Assembly: GCA_964462985.1 (NCBI GenBank)
Contig: CAYXAA010000024.1
Coordinates: 6,775-70,774, forward strand
DNA from: CAYXAA01 sp964462985
Lineage (GTDB): Bacteria; Pseudomonadota; Alphaproteobacteria; Rhizobiales; Stappiaceae
Length of the DNA: 64,000 nucleotides
Reading direction: 5' to 3'
This document shows, one piece after another, positions 43,222 through 52,783 of the stretch. The stretch's first letter is position 1; each line of letters opens with the position of its first letter. The position numbers and the translations under genes are program-made. The notes beneath the pieces are model-generated. The model was not told the DNA's origin and made no database searches. It worked only from the letters and a program-made list of their open reading frames with translations.

Positions 43222-43752
43222 ATGTCGAGAGCAATCGGACTGTCCGGGATCGCCGCAAAATCCGGTGGCGCGGAGGCGGTTGGCAGCACGTCCTTTTCAC
43301 CGGTGCATGTCGATGAACTTGCCATGAAGCCGGCGCCGATCGATCCGAGCTGGATCATAGAAGGCACGCCGGTCGCACGCTACGCGCCGCTTGCCACGGG
43401 GAGTGATACTTATGCTTCCACCGCGGTGTGGGACTGCACCGCCGGTCGGTTCAACTGGTACTTTGGCGGCGACGAGGCGGTCTACATCCTGGAGGGGGAG
43501 GTTGTTGTCACCGCGCCGACAGGCGAATCCCGCTGGCTCCGCGGCGGCGATACTGCCTATTTCCCTGCCGGAACCTGGTTCGTCTGGAACGTGCCCGCCT
43601 ATGTGCGCAAAGTGGCCTTCTGCCACGATGTGCTGCCGCCCGTGGCCCGCCTGCCCGTCAAGGTGCTGCGCAAGCTCGACATGATAGGCCGCAAGCTGTT
43701 CGGCGACGTGCTTCCACCGGTGTCCGAGGCGAAGGATCGCGGCGCCGCCTGA
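43222..43752 (+). CDS. Cupin-domain protein (DUF861/EutQ-like)
   Basis: A 176-residue protein. Residues about 50-140 form a cupin of the DUF861 type: TAVWDCTAGRFNWYFGGDEA, then YILEGEVVVTAPTGESRWLR, then GDTAYFPAGTWFVWNVP. Family members are stand-alone cupins often described as (S)-ureidoglycine aminohydrolase-like, but the function here is not fixed. The ATG at 43222 has AAGGGAG upstream. It is 77 bp from the GcvR-like gene and could be in one unit with it. Confidence 0.85.
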   Translation: MSRAIGLSGIAAKSGGAEAVGSTSFSPVHVDELAMKPAPIDPSWIIEGTPVARYAPLATGSDTYASTAVWDCTAGRFNWYFGGDEAVYILEGEVVVTAPTGESRWLRGGDTAYFPAGTWFVWNVPAYVRKVAFCHDVLPPVARLPVKVLRKLDMIGRKLFGDVLPPVSEAKDRGAA

Positions 43753-43829
43753 TCGGCCGAGTCGCGGGCGGGCTGTTCAAGGCAGGTGCCGAGGAGTAGC
43801 CTGCTTCTCCCGAGTATGAGGACACGCCG

Positions 43830-44357
43830 ATGCCGACGGATCTCATTCTGACCGTGATCGCCAAGGATCGACCGGGTCTGGTCGAGCGTCTTGCGAACGT
43901 GGTCGCCGCCCAGGACGGCAACTGGATTGAAAGCTCTATGGCGCGGCTCGGGGGAGAATTTGCTGGAATTGTACATATCGAGGTCGACGAAGCCCGCCTT
44001 GCCCCACTCGAAAGTGCTCTCAACGCGTTGGCTCGGGACGGCATCTCTGTCACCATCCGCCACGGGATAACCCCGGCTGCATCGGAGGCGGAAGGTCGTG
44101 TCGCGCATCTGTCGCTGGTGTGCCAGGACCATCCCGGTATCGTCCATGCGGTCGCCGCCGCCCTTGCCCGCCATGGCGTCAGCATCGATGAGCTTGCGAC
44201 GGAAGTCTTCCCCGGCTCGATGAGCGGCGAACGCATGTTCGGCGCAGAAGCCGATATCATCCTGCCGCCCGGCGTGGCCGAGGACGAATTGCGTGGTGCG
44301 CTGGAAGCGCTCGCCGGCGACTTGATGGCCGAAATCGATCTCAGTGATGCAGAGTAG
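43830..44357 (+). CDS. ACT-domain protein of the GcvR family
   Basis: A 175-residue cytoplasmic protein of two ACT domains. The first opens LILTVIAKDRPGLVERLANV, the second VAHLSLVCQDHPGIVHAVAA (about residues 91-110). This is the layout of GcvR, the glycine-cleavage accessory regulator that senses glycine and binds GcvA in enterics. In alphaproteobacteria the partner is unknown, and no gcv genes are nearby. Confidence 0.85.
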   Translation: MPTDLILTVIAKDRPGLVERLANVVAAQDGNWIESSMARLGGEFAGIVHIEVDEARLAPLESALNALARDGISVTIRHGITPAASEAEGRVAHLSLVCQDHPGIVHAVAAALARHGVSIDELATEVFPGSMSGERMFGAEADIILPPGVAEDELRGALEALAGDLMAEIDLSDAE

Positions 44358-44720
44358 AACGCACTTTCTGCGGGTATGTGCCCGTCGCTTCTGCTGGCAT
44401 CAGCCGCTGATCGCCACGAGGTGGTTGTTCGACGAGATGCCGCCCCGCCCGGCCAGCGGCTCTAGCGGATCGTCAGGCAAGGCACAGTAACTCGGGCCGC
44501 CGCACCCCCGTCGGAGATCAGAAACCCCCGCCTCATCAAACGGCGCCACGCCGCAGCCGTCGACGAAATCCGGCCTTTGGATTTGAAAACCTCAAAGGAT
44601 TGTCGCGATCAGTCTGGCGGGCCGGCGTTTGTCCAGCGCCTTTCAGGCTTGGTGTGAATTGTTGCCGCAAAACCGGAGGGAAGGCGGCAAGCCGCTGGTG
44701 CGGCTTGCCGAGATTGGTTC
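44358..44720. other. Gap between the GcvR-like gene and the OmpA-like lipoprotein
   Basis: About 360 bp at the convergence of two genes. It contains the strong hairpin at 44685-44710 and no supported gene. Confidence 0.4.
44685..44710 (-). terminator. Hairpin after the OmpA-like lipoprotein gene
   Basis: A perfect 11-bp stem, CGGCAAGCCGC with its complement, and a TGGT loop, starting 10 bp past the stop codon. No clear T run follows on the minus strand, so it may stop transcription poorly or mainly protect the mRNA end. Confidence 0.5.
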
Positions 44721-45272
44721 TCACGGTCCTTCCGTAGCAGGGTCGGGGGCGCTTTCGTCCTTCTCCTTACGCAGGTTTGAGACCACCCGGCGATTCTGTG
44801 CCTTGCATTCGATATCGGCACAGTCCCGCACCAGCCGTTCCTTGGCGTAGCCCTTGGCCCACAGTCGCCTTGCGTCTACGCCCCGGGAGACGAGGTAAGC
44901 CATCACGACGTCGGCACGCCTTTGCGACAGCGCCCGGTTGGCCTCCAGGCTGCCGGGATCGTCGGCGTGGCCCTGTAGCTTCATGAACCAGCTCGGATAG
45001 CGCTGAAGCCAAGCGGCTTGGGCGTCAAGGGTCCGCTTCGCGGTGTCGTCCAGTTCGGCCGAGCCCTGCGCGAAATAGGTCCGCCGGCCGACGTTGACGA
45101 TGAAGTCCTGCTCGCTGCCTGCGACGACCTTTTCGAAACCAGGTGCCGGTGCATTCGTGACATCAGGCGTCGATGCGATCTCGGCTGTGTTGCAGCCGCC
45201 GACTAGGGCGGTCAGCGCCAGGGCTGCCGCCAGGAAACCGGTCCGCAGACCGGCATTACTCGATAGGATCAT
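44721..45272 (-). CDS. OmpA-family lipoprotein
   Basis: A 183-residue outer-membrane lipoprotein with a lipobox ending at Cys27 (LVGGC) and an OmpA-like peptidoglycan-binding domain (about 65-165) showing YFAQGSAELDDTAKRTLD, LQGHADDPGS and NRALSQRRADVV. It tethers the outer membrane to the wall in the manner of Pal, although no tol genes are present. The ATG at 45272 has GGAGG upstream. It follows the L,D-transpeptidase by 65 bp and is probably in the same unit. Confidence 0.88.
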   Translation of the reverse strand: MILSSNAGLRTGFLAAALALTALVGGCNTAEIASTPDVTNAPAPGFEKVVAGSEQDFIVNVGRRTYFAQGSAELDDTAKRTLDAQAAWLQRYPSWFMKLQGHADDPGSLEANRALSQRRADVVMAYLVSRGVDARRLWAKGYAKERLVRDCADIECKAQNRRVVSNLRKEKDESAPDPATEGP

Positions 45273-45337
45273 ACGCCTCCCCCGGGCTCGCCGACGTTCC
45301 CAACCTGATTCGCGCGATGGCCCTTCCGCCTCCGCGC

Positions 45338-46003
45338 TCATCCCGCGCTCGCCTCGATCACCTCCGCCGGCGCGCCGAGGTGCTCGAGGACGAGCACGCG
45401 GGTGCCGATCGGACAGCGCTGATAGAGGTCGATGATGTCTTCCGGGAACATGCGGATGCAGCCGGATGAGACGTTGCTGCCGATCGACCACGGTTCCAGG
45501 GTGCCGTGGATTCGATAGCCCAGGTCCCGCTTGTCGCGGTAAAGATACATCGCCCGCGGACCCAGAGGGTTGTTGGCGGCGCCTCCTTCGACCAGTCGCG
45601 GCAGGTCTGGCTGGCGCTTCAGCATTTCGGGGGGCGGAACCCAACGTGGCCACAACGCCTTGCGGTCGATTCGGGCGTGGCCGAACCACTGGAAGCCTTC
45701 CCTGCCGACCCCGACACCGTAACGCAGGGCAGTGTTGTTCTCCCATACCCAGTAGAGAAAATGGTGCTGGGTATCGATCACCACCGTGCCGGGAGGCTCG
45801 GTGCTGAAGTATTTGACCATTTGCCGCTTCCACTGCGGTTTGATCGCGGCAAAGTTGGTGAGCCGATAGCTGTACCCGGTGTCCTGTGCAACCCCGGAGA
45901 ACCATTTCGAGGCCGCGCCCTGGCCCAATGCCGGCAGGGGCAGCATCGCTGCGGCTGCAGCCGAGCCTGCGCCCGCCAGCAACGATCTGCGCGTCAATTC
46001 CAT
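45338..46003 (-). CDS. L,D-transpeptidase, YkuD domain
   Basis: A 221-residue exported protein with a Tat-like signal (TRRSLL, about 1-29) and a YkuD domain (about 72-212). The catalytic motif has His166 (IHGT) and Cys182 in SSGCIRM. It forms 3-3 peptidoglycan crosslinks or attaches outer-membrane proteins to the wall, which fits the OmpA-like neighbour. The ATG at 46003 has GGGAGGAG upstream; the longer reading is unsupported. Confidence 0.93.
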   Translation of the reverse strand: MELTRRSLLAGAGSAAAAAMLPLPALGQGAASKWFSGVAQDTGYSYRLTNFAAIKPQWKRQMVKYFSTEPPGTVVIDTQHHFLYWVWENNTALRYGVGVGREGFQWFGHARIDRKALWPRWVPPPEMLKRQPDLPRLVEGGAANNPLGPRAMYLYRDKRDLGYRIHGTLEPWSIGSNVSSGCIRMFPEDIIDLYQRCPIGTRVLVLEHLGAPAEVIEASAG

Positions 46004-46283
46004 CCGAACTCCTCCCTTTCCGCCGGCCTCCCTCGATTCCGGCGTGAGGCGGCCACCCTTCCACACCCCGTCGTTTCCGAGAAGTCGAGGGTACGGCAGT
46101 GCTGCGTATTACGTTTCAAGTCCCTCGCAAGGTCAACCTGTGACGACATTGTGTCGGCCCGACGGTGAATTTCTTGAGAACGGTGTTGCAAACTCGCTCT
46201 GTCCGGTTCGGAGATGATCACCCGCGCCTATCGCCCTCGCCGAGAAGTCGGCGCGTGCCGGCGATCGGACCGCGCCCCCCTCT

Positions 46284-47072
46284 TCAGCCCGGCGAGTCCT
46301 GTACCCGGAGGAACCGGCCGGCGATGCTGGCCTCCATGCGCACCATGTACTCCTGAGCTGCCGCCATGTGCCCGGCCATAATCTCGCGGGCAGCCGCGGA
46401 ATCGCCTGCTCTCAACGCGCGCAGCAGCCGGATCTGGTAATGAATGGCCGTGTCCCGGAGAACGGGATGAGGTGTGTCGTAGATTCGCCTGCATACGACT
46501 GTCTCACGCAGCAGGGTCTGCAGGAAGCGGCAGAACAGGCCCAGCACCGGGTTGGGGCAAAGATCCGCGAGCACGCTGTGGAAGTCGAGCTCGGCGAGAC
46601 GCTGGGCGTATTCCTCTTCTGCAGTCGCAGGAGGCGCATCGTAGAGGCGCATGGTCCGTTCCAGCCGGGCGAAGTCGGCCTCAGAGAGCCGTCCGGCGAG
46701 TGTTGCGGCGAGCTCAGGTTCAAGCTCGCACCGCACTTCGTAGATGTCGGTAATGGTTGGCGTTCGGAACAGAAAGTAGTTCGACATCAGCGCCATCGCC
46801 CGCTGCGGGTCGATCTCGCTGAGGAAGACACCGCCACCCGGGCCGGTGCGGGTGCGAATCAGGCCCTGCGAGCGCAGTGCACTGAGCGCCTCGCGTACCG
46901 ATCCTTTCGAGGCGCGGAAAAGCTGCATCAGCTCCCGCTCGGCGGGGAGGCGATCCCCTGGGCGCAGACCCCTTTCGTAGATCATGTCCTTGATCTGTTC
47001 GCTGATGCTCTCCTTTCGTCGTCGGCGCAGGGGCGACGTGCTCAGCGGATCTTGGGTGGTGATGTCAGTCAT
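46284..47072 (-). CDS. FCD-type GntR family transcriptional regulator
   Basis: A 262-residue regulator. The winged helix-turn-helix (about 20-85) shows RPGDRLPAERELMQLFRASKGSVREALSAL, and the C-terminal FCD ligand domain (about 105-250) shows EVRCELEPELAATLAGR and LDFHSVLADLCPNPVL, the latter with a likely metal-ligand His. It overlaps the end of the dppF-like gene by 8 bp, so it is part of the ABC transporter operon and probably controls it in response to the imported compound or a product. Confidence 0.9.
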   Translation of the reverse strand: MTDITTQDPLSTSPLRRRRKESISEQIKDMIYERGLRPGDRLPAERELMQLFRASKGSVREALSALRSQGLIRTRTGPGGGVFLSEIDPQRAMALMSNYFLFRTPTITDIYEVRCELEPELAATLAGRLSEADFARLERTMRLYDAPPATAEEEYAQRLAELDFHSVLADLCPNPVLGLFCRFLQTLLRETVVCRRIYDTPHPVLRDTAIHYQIRLLRALRAGDSAAAREIMAGHMAAAQEYMVRMEASIAGRFLRVQDSPG

Positions 47073-48036
47073 TCTGGTTCAGAGGATGAAAGCACGCAGC
47101 CAGGTGGCTGCCTGCTGACGTGAGCGGGGGCAATTTCTCTTTGCACATTTCATCGGCGCGTGGACAGCGGGACGCGAACGCACAGCCCGGCGGCGGATTG
47201 ATAGGGTCAGGCAGATCGGTCGGCCCCTCCTCCGCATCGATCCTGCGCCGTCCAGGGACCGGCGCCGAGCGCATTAGAAGCGCGGTATAGGGATGAAGCG
47301 GTCGCGAGCAGACCTCGCGCGCTGGCCCGACCTCCACGATCCGGCCAAAATACATCACTGCAACGCGATCGCAGACGCTTTCGATGACGCTGAGGTCGTG
47401 ACTGATGAAGACGTAGGTCAGCCCAAACTGGTGCTTCAATTTCTGGAGAAGATTCAAAACTTGTGCCTGAATCGACACGTCCAGCGCCGAGACCGGCTCA
47501 TCGAGAACGATGACCTTTGGCTCGGCGGCCAAGGCCCGGGCGATTCCGATGCGTTGCGCCTGCCCACCGGAAAATTCGTGCGGATAGCGATCAAGAAATT
47601 CGTGGTGCAGCCCGACAGCCTCCATAAGGTCCTGGAGCCTGTCGTGCCGCATCGCCGCATCGAGCCCCAGCAGCCGGTGCATCGGCGCTTCGAGTGTCTG
47701 GCGGATGGTCTTGCGTGGATTGAGCGAGGCGACCGGATCCTGGAACACATATTGTATATGCCTGGCGAGTATGCGGTGATCGCGCCGTGCGAGCTCCGTC
47801 GCCTCCTGACCATCAAGCCGTATCGTGCCCGCGGTGGGCTGGTCCAGTCCGACGAGCATACGGGCGAGCGTCGACTTCCCACAGCCGGATTCGCCGACGA
47901 TGCCCAGCGTCTCGCCCTTGGCAACAGCCAGGCTGGCGCCCTGGACGGCGTGGACGGCAGGTCGCCGCGCGCCGAGCAGTGAGCGGCCCCCGCCGAACGT
48001 CCGCGTCAGGTTTTCGGCGACGATCGCGACACTCAC
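47065..48036 (-). CDS. Peptide-type ABC transporter ATP-binding protein (DppF/OppF)
   Basis: A 323-residue ATPase with Walker A GESGCGKST (about 49-57), the signature SGGQAQRIGIARAL, Walker B VIVLDEPVSAL, and the C-terminal oligopeptide-transporter cysteine region (PGCAFASRCPRADEMC) that can bind an Fe-S cluster. The start is GTG at 48036, overlapping the upstream stop (GTGA). It pairs with the ATPase half of the fused protein. Confidence 0.93.
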   Translation of the reverse strand: MSVAIVAENLTRTFGGGRSLLGARRPAVHAVQGASLAVAKGETLGIVGESGCGKSTLARMLVGLDQPTAGTIRLDGQEATELARRDHRILARHIQYVFQDPVASLNPRKTIRQTLEAPMHRLLGLDAAMRHDRLQDLMEAVGLHHEFLDRYPHEFSGGQAQRIGIARALAAEPKVIVLDEPVSALDVSIQAQVLNLLQKLKHQFGLTYVFISHDLSVIESVCDRVAVMYFGRIVEVGPAREVCSRPLHPYTALLMRSAPVPGRRRIDAEEGPTDLPDPINPPPGCAFASRCPRADEMCKEKLPPLTSAGSHLAACFHPLNQND

Positions 48037-49955
48037 GCCTGCCTCCAGAACGGTTTGATGCAGCGGGCGCTTCGGTCCTCGGCAACCGCATCAAGCAATA
48101 TCTCGCCCTCCCGGCAGCGGGCCTCGACGATGGGACAGCGGTCGGCGAAGGCGCAGCCGGGAGGCAGTCGGTCGACCGGCGGCGGCAGGCCTTCGATGGC
48201 ATCAAGCCGGCGGTCGGGCGCGCCCAGCACGGGAACACAGTCGATCAGTTTACGGGTGTAGGGATGCGCCGGATTGGCCAGAACCTGTTCGGTCGGACCG
48301 GATTCGACGATACGTCCGGCGTACATCACCGCGATCCGGTCGCAGAGTTCTGAAACGACGCCGAGGTCGTGGGTGATAAAGAGGACTGCGGAGCCGCGTT
48401 CGCGCGACAATTGGCGCAGCAGTTTGAGGATCTGTGCCTGTACGGTGACGTCGAGGGCCGTCGTCGGCTCGTCGGCGATGATGAGTTTGGGATCGTTGGC
48501 CAGCGCCATGGCGATGCAGATGCGCTGGCGCATGCCGCCGGAGAGCTCGTGTGGAAAGGCATCGAATCGGGCCCGGGCAGACGGGATCTGGACGCGCTCG
48601 AGAAGGTCGAGCGCCCGAGCTTCCGCCTCGCGGCGCGACAGCGGCTGGTGCGCCTGCAAGGCCTCCACGATCTGGGCGCCGACCGGGAAAAGCGGATGCA
48701 GCGTGGTCAGCGGATCCTGAAAGACATACGCTACCTGGCCGCCCCGCAGCCGCCGGAGGTCCTTGAATGATGCAGCAAGCTGATCGCGGTCATCGATCAG
48801 CACGCGGCCGGCGGTGATCGTCCCCGGCGGCGATGGAACCAGCCTCAACAGAGACAAGGCCGTCACCGATTTACCAGAGCCCGATTCCCCGACAAGCCCG
48901 ACCCGCTCGCCGGGAGAGAGCGTGAGATCGACACCTCCCACTGCCTTGTAGACGCGGGGCCCGATGCGAAATTCCGTGTGGAGATCTGCGACGGCAAGCA
49001 CCGCTTCGGACTTCGGCGCCTCCGGCGGGGCCTCGCGCCGAACGGCAGTCATAGGGCCCGGCGCGGCAAGACTTCCTGATTTCAGCCGTGGGTCCAGCGC
49101 ATCGCGGATGCCATCTCCCACCAGGTTGATGCTCATCACCAGGATGAAGATCATTAGGCCGGGGATCACCGACACGAAAGCCGCGGTGAACAACAGCTTG
49201 CGGCCTTCGCCTAGCATCGAGCCGAGATCCGCCTGCGGGGGCTGTGCACCGAGGCCGAGGAAGGAAAGGCCGGCGGTTTCCAGGATCATCCAGCCAACAG
49301 TGGTCGACATCGTGATGACGATGGTGGGAAGCACGTTCGGCAGCACCTCCCGGAACAGGATCACCGTATGCGACGCACCGGAGAGCCGTGCGGCATCGAC
49401 GAATTCGCGGCGCGACAGGCCGAGCGTGATGCCACGAATGTTGCGGGCAAAGAACGGGATGTTGACGATCGCAATTGCGTAAAGCGCATTGATCAATCCT
49501 GGTCCCAGCACCGCCACGATTCCGAGTGCAAGCAGGATGTAGGGAAAGGCCATGACGAGATCGATGCCGCGCATCAGGGCACTGTCGGTCGTCCCGCCTG
49601 CGTAGCCTGCGACAAGGCCGATCAGCGAGCCGACCAGCGCCGCAATCAACGTCGCCGACAGGCCGATGACGATCGAGACCCGGGTGCCCCACAGCAACCG
49701 CGAGAGCAGGTCGCGACCGAGATGGTCGGTTCCAAGAAGGTGCCCTTCCGCGCCAGGCGCGAGTAGGCGCTGCGCCGGGTTCGTGACATCTGGGTCCGCC
49801 AGGGGCAGAATCGGCGTTGCAGCGGCAAGCACGACGATCAGCGTAAGCAGCACGAGGCCCACGGCCGAAAGGCGGTTCGCCACCAGGAGCCGGAGCAGCG
49901 AGGGGCGCCCGCTGCGTTCGGCAGGCTTTTTTTGCGGAACAGCGACCGAGACCAT
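48033..49955 (-). CDS. Fused DppC-type permease and DppD-type ATP-binding protein
   Basis: A 640-residue fusion. Residues about 1-300 are a DppC permease with six membrane helices and the coupling segment RREFVDAARLSGASHTVILF. Residues about 325-640 are an ATPase with Walker A GESGSGKSV, signature SGGMRQRICIAMAL, Walker B LIIADEPTTAL and the CAFADRCPIVEARC region. The two halves are joined without a stop through a Pro/Ala-rich linker. The ATG at 49955 overlaps the dppB stop (TGATG). Such permease-ATPase fusions are known in peptide transporters of rhizobia and actinobacteria. Confidence 0.92.
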   Translation of the reverse strand: MVSVAVPQKKPAERSGRPSLLRLLVANRLSAVGLVLLTLIVVLAAATPILPLADPDVTNPAQRLLAPGAEGHLLGTDHLGRDLLSRLLWGTRVSIVIGLSATLIAALVGSLIGLVAGYAGGTTDSALMRGIDLVMAFPYILLALGIVAVLGPGLINALYAIAIVNIPFFARNIRGITLGLSRREFVDAARLSGASHTVILFREVLPNVLPTIVITMSTTVGWMILETAGLSFLGLGAQPPQADLGSMLGEGRKLLFTAAFVSVIPGLMIFILVMSINLVGDGIRDALDPRLKSGSLAAPGPMTAVRREAPPEAPKSEAVLAVADLHTEFRIGPRVYKAVGGVDLTLSPGERVGLVGESGSGKSVTALSLLRLVPSPPGTITAGRVLIDDRDQLAASFKDLRRLRGGQVAYVFQDPLTTLHPLFPVGAQIVEALQAHQPLSRREAEARALDLLERVQIPSARARFDAFPHELSGGMRQRICIAMALANDPKLIIADEPTTALDVTVQAQILKLLRQLSRERGSAVLFITHDLGVVSELCDRIAVMYAGRIVESGPTEQVLANPAHPYTRKLIDCVPVLGAPDRRLDAIEGLPPPVDRLPPGCAFADRCPIVEARCREGEILLDAVAEDRSARCIKPFWRQA

Positions 49956-50911
49956 CAGCGCAGCCTCGGATCGACGATCGTCTGGGCGACGTCGGCCAGC
50001 AGGTTGAAAAGGACGTAGCTCGCGGCCACCACCAGGACGCCGCCTTGCACGAGCAGAAGGTCGCGGGTCGAGATGGCGTTGACCAGCATTCGGCCAATGC
50101 CGGGCCATTGGAAGACGGTCTCGATATAGACCGCACCGCCAAGCACGAAGCCGGCCTGAATACCGATGACCGGAATGACGGCGACAAGCGCCGCCTTGAA
50201 GGCGTGGCGGTAGATGACCCGCCGCTCCGATACACCCTTTGCGCGCGCCGTGCGAATGTAGTCCTGGCGTAGAACTTCGAGCATGGCGGTGCGCGTCAGC
50301 CGGGCGATGACCGCCGTCGCCACAACCGCAAGGGTGAAGGCGGGCATTGCCAGATGAGACAGCAGGTCGGGCAGGTCTCCGCCGCCGTAGATCGCGTACA
50401 TGCCAGACGGCGGCAGCCAGCGCAGCTGCACGGCAAACAGCATGATCAGCAGGAGCCCGAGCCAGAATGACGGCGTCGAGATGCCGATGAGGACGAGGAA
50501 TGTGACAATCCGGTCGGCCCAGCCGAACTGACGGACGGCGGAAACGATCCCTGCGACGATGCCGAGGATCGAGCACAGGACAAGGGCGGCTCCGGCCAGG
50601 ATCAGCGTCGCACCGAATCGTTCGAAGACTTCATCGACGACCGGGCGATTGAGCGCGTAGCTGCGCCCCATATCGCCCTGCAGCAGGTTTGCGAGCCAGA
50701 TGACATATTGCTCGAAAAGCGACTTATCGAGGCCAAGCTGACGATTGAGCCGCTCGACATTCTCCGGTGTTGCATAGCTGCCGAGGATGGCGGTGGCCGG
50801 ATCGCCCGGAATCAGCGCCATCATGGCAAAGACAATGACTGACAGCCCGAACAGGATCGGGATCGTCGCGATCAGGCGCTTGCCGATATAGACCCACATG
50901 ACGCCGATCAC
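49955..50911 (-). CDS. Peptide-type ABC transporter permease (DppB)
   Basis: A 318-residue permease with six membrane helices, the N-terminal DppB pattern YIGKRLIATIPILFGLSVIV, a LIPGDPA motif near residue 33 and the EAA-like coupling loop RQDYIRTARAKGVSERRVIY. It pairs with the DppC half of the fusion. Starts at 50911 and 50899 (second Met) are both possible. Confidence 0.93.
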   Translation of the reverse strand: MIGVMWVYIGKRLIATIPILFGLSVIVFAMMALIPGDPATAILGSYATPENVERLNRQLGLDKSLFEQYVIWLANLLQGDMGRSYALNRPVVDEVFERFGATLILAGAALVLCSILGIVAGIVSAVRQFGWADRIVTFLVLIGISTPSFWLGLLLIMLFAVQLRWLPPSGMYAIYGGGDLPDLLSHLAMPAFTLAVVATAVIARLTRTAMLEVLRQDYIRTARAKGVSERRVIYRHAFKAALVAVIPVIGIQAGFVLGGAVYIETVFQWPGIGRMLVNAISTRDLLLVQGGVLVVAASYVLFNLLADVAQTIVDPRLR

Positions 50912-51080
50912 TCCATCGCCGCAGCGGGTTCACCTGTCGCTGTCAGCCGGCAGTGCAACCGCGCGTGGGCAGCGACCTCGCGCCAGTCCGGGTTCTTGAC
51001 AACCCGAATGCCGGCCTGACTGCGGGCAAGCGTCAGGCCGATCACACGGGGCCGCGAGACGGGCGCATCCATTGCAGAGC

Positions 51081-52643
51081 TCAGTTCTTCACCACGTCAT
51101 GCAGGAGCAGGAAGAACGAGGGTTGCAGCTCAAAGCCTTCGACGCGGACGCTCGTCACCGCATTCTGTTTCCAGTTGGCGACGAAGGCCCAGGGCGCATC
51201 GTCGTAGACGATCTCTTGCATTTGCTTGTAGAGCTCGGCCCGCTTGGCCTGGTCGGTTTCCCGCCGCGCTTCCTCGAGCAGCTTGTCCACTTCGGGATTG
51301 GAGTAGTAGCCGGAATTGAAGCCTCCTTGGTCAGGGAAGGCATCAGTGCGCAGCGCGAGATATGGCAGGGTGTCGGGATCGTTGGTCATCCACGCCATCT
51401 CGGCCATGTCGGCCTTGCCTTCGAGGCCCGGGTTCACCTTGCCGAGGAAGGTGTTCCACTCGTAGGTTTCGATCTTTACGTCGAGGCCAACCTTGGCGAG
51501 ATCGGCCTGGATCGCTGCGCCCATGGCTACCGGGTCGAGCATGCCCGAGCCGCCTTCGGTGACGTAGAAGGTCAAGCTCGCGCCCTCGGCGCCCGCCTCG
51601 GCGAGAAGCTGCTTTGCCTTCTCCGGATCGTGCGGGTAGGGCTCGAGCGCATCGTTGTGCGCCCATGCGAAGGCCGGCGGCGTGGGGCCAGCCGCCACCT
51701 CGGCTGTACCCTGCAGCACATTCTCGACCAGCGCCGTCTTGTCGATCGCGTAGTTGACCGCCTGGCGCACCCGCTTGTCCGCCATCGGGCCTTCCTTGGC
51801 ATTCAGGATCAGGAACCACAGATGGGGGCCGGCCTGCTCGTAGACCTTGAAGGCCCCGTCGTCCCGGAAGTTTGCCACGTTGTCGGGCGGCACCTCGACC
51901 ATCACGTCGACACCCCCCGACAGCATCTCGGCGACCCGGGTATTGGCGTCCGTGATCGGTCGGTACACCACAGCTTGAAGCTGTGGCGCACCATCCCAGT
52001 AATCGGGGTTCGCCTCGACCACGACCCGGGAGTTTGATTGCCATTCTGCGAACCGGAACGGGCCGGTGCCAGACGGATTGCGGCCGAAATCTTGGCCATG
52101 CTGCATCACCGCTTCCGGGGAAACGATCAGCCCGGTCGGATAGGCAAGGTTCGACAGGAACGGTGCGTAGGGCTCCTTCAGCTTGAAGACCACCGTCTGC
52201 GGATCGGGTGCCTCTATGGTTTCGACCGCGCTGAAGAAGAAGCTCAATGGAAACGGGCCGGTATCGTGCTGCGGATGGCTTTCGTCCAGCATCCGCTCGA
52301 AGTTGAACTTGACCGCCTCCGAATTGAACGGCGACCCATCGTGGAACGTCACGCCCTCACGCAGTGTGAAGGTGTAGGTCTTGCCATCCTCGCTGATCGT
52401 CCATTCGGTCGCCAGAGCCGGTTCGACCTCCAGGGTGCCCGGCTTGTAGCGCACGAGCCCGTCATAGACGTTCATCAGGATGCGAAAATCGTTCACGGCA
52501 GTGACCGCGTGGGGATCCAGCGATTTCGGCTCGGCAATCTGCGCTACCACCAGCACGCCGGGAGGCGTCTGCGCGGTCGCTGTTCCGCTCAGTGCAACGA
52601 GGGCGAACGTCGCGGCGGCAATCCAACGGAAGGGTGGGAGCAT
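51081..52643 (-). CDS. Periplasmic substrate-binding protein, SBP family 5
   Basis: A 520-residue exported protein with a signal peptide (about 1-24, cleavage after ATAQ) and SBP_bac_5 features: EPKSLDPHAVTAVNDFRILM near the N-terminus, LREGVTFHDGSPFNSEAVKF, and DKRVRQAVNYAIDKTALVEN. It captures peptides or related small molecules for the DppBCDF-like transporter and is the first gene of that operon. The divergent amidohydrolase suggests the ligand may be an N-carbamoyl or ureido compound, which is inference. Confidence 0.93.
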   Translation of the reverse strand: MLPPFRWIAAATFALVALSGTATAQTPPGVLVVAQIAEPKSLDPHAVTAVNDFRILMNVYDGLVRYKPGTLEVEPALATEWTISEDGKTYTFTLREGVTFHDGSPFNSEAVKFNFERMLDESHPQHDTGPFPLSFFFSAVETIEAPDPQTVVFKLKEPYAPFLSNLAYPTGLIVSPEAVMQHGQDFGRNPSGTGPFRFAEWQSNSRVVVEANPDYWDGAPQLQAVVYRPITDANTRVAEMLSGGVDVMVEVPPDNVANFRDDGAFKVYEQAGPHLWFLILNAKEGPMADKRVRQAVNYAIDKTALVENVLQGTAEVAAGPTPPAFAWAHNDALEPYPHDPEKAKQLLAEAGAEGASLTFYVTEGGSGMLDPVAMGAAIQADLAKVGLDVKIETYEWNTFLGKVNPGLEGKADMAEMAWMTNDPDTLPYLALRTDAFPDQGGFNSGYYSNPEVDKLLEEARRETDQAKRAELYKQMQEIVYDDAPWAFVANWKQNAVTSVRVEGFELQPSFFLLLHDVVKN

Positions 52644-52694
52644 CGGCAGTCCTCCGGTCGAGAGGTGGGATCCTCGTTGGCCTCGGCAAATTAT

Positions 52695-52739
52695 TCATGA
52701 TAAATCACCCTCAGTCAAAGATTGATCATTATAAATCGC
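52695..52739. promoter_or_regulatory. Two direct repeats in the divergent promoter region
   Basis: TCATGATAAATCAC (52695-52708) and TCATTATAAATCGC (52726-52739) share 12 of 14 bases and start 31 bp apart, about three helical turns. They lie in a short AT-rich tract between the transporter operon and the amidohydrolase and are candidate sites for the operon's GntR regulator. Confidence 0.45.
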
Positions 52740-52783
52740 GCCCAAACCCAACGGCTGCCCGAGGGCAGGATGACGGAGGAACC

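Noticed and set aside
48033..49955. Frameshift or sequencing error merging dppC and dppD
   Set aside because: The join is in frame with a plausible linker, both halves are complete, and such fusions are known, so a real fusion is the simpler reading.
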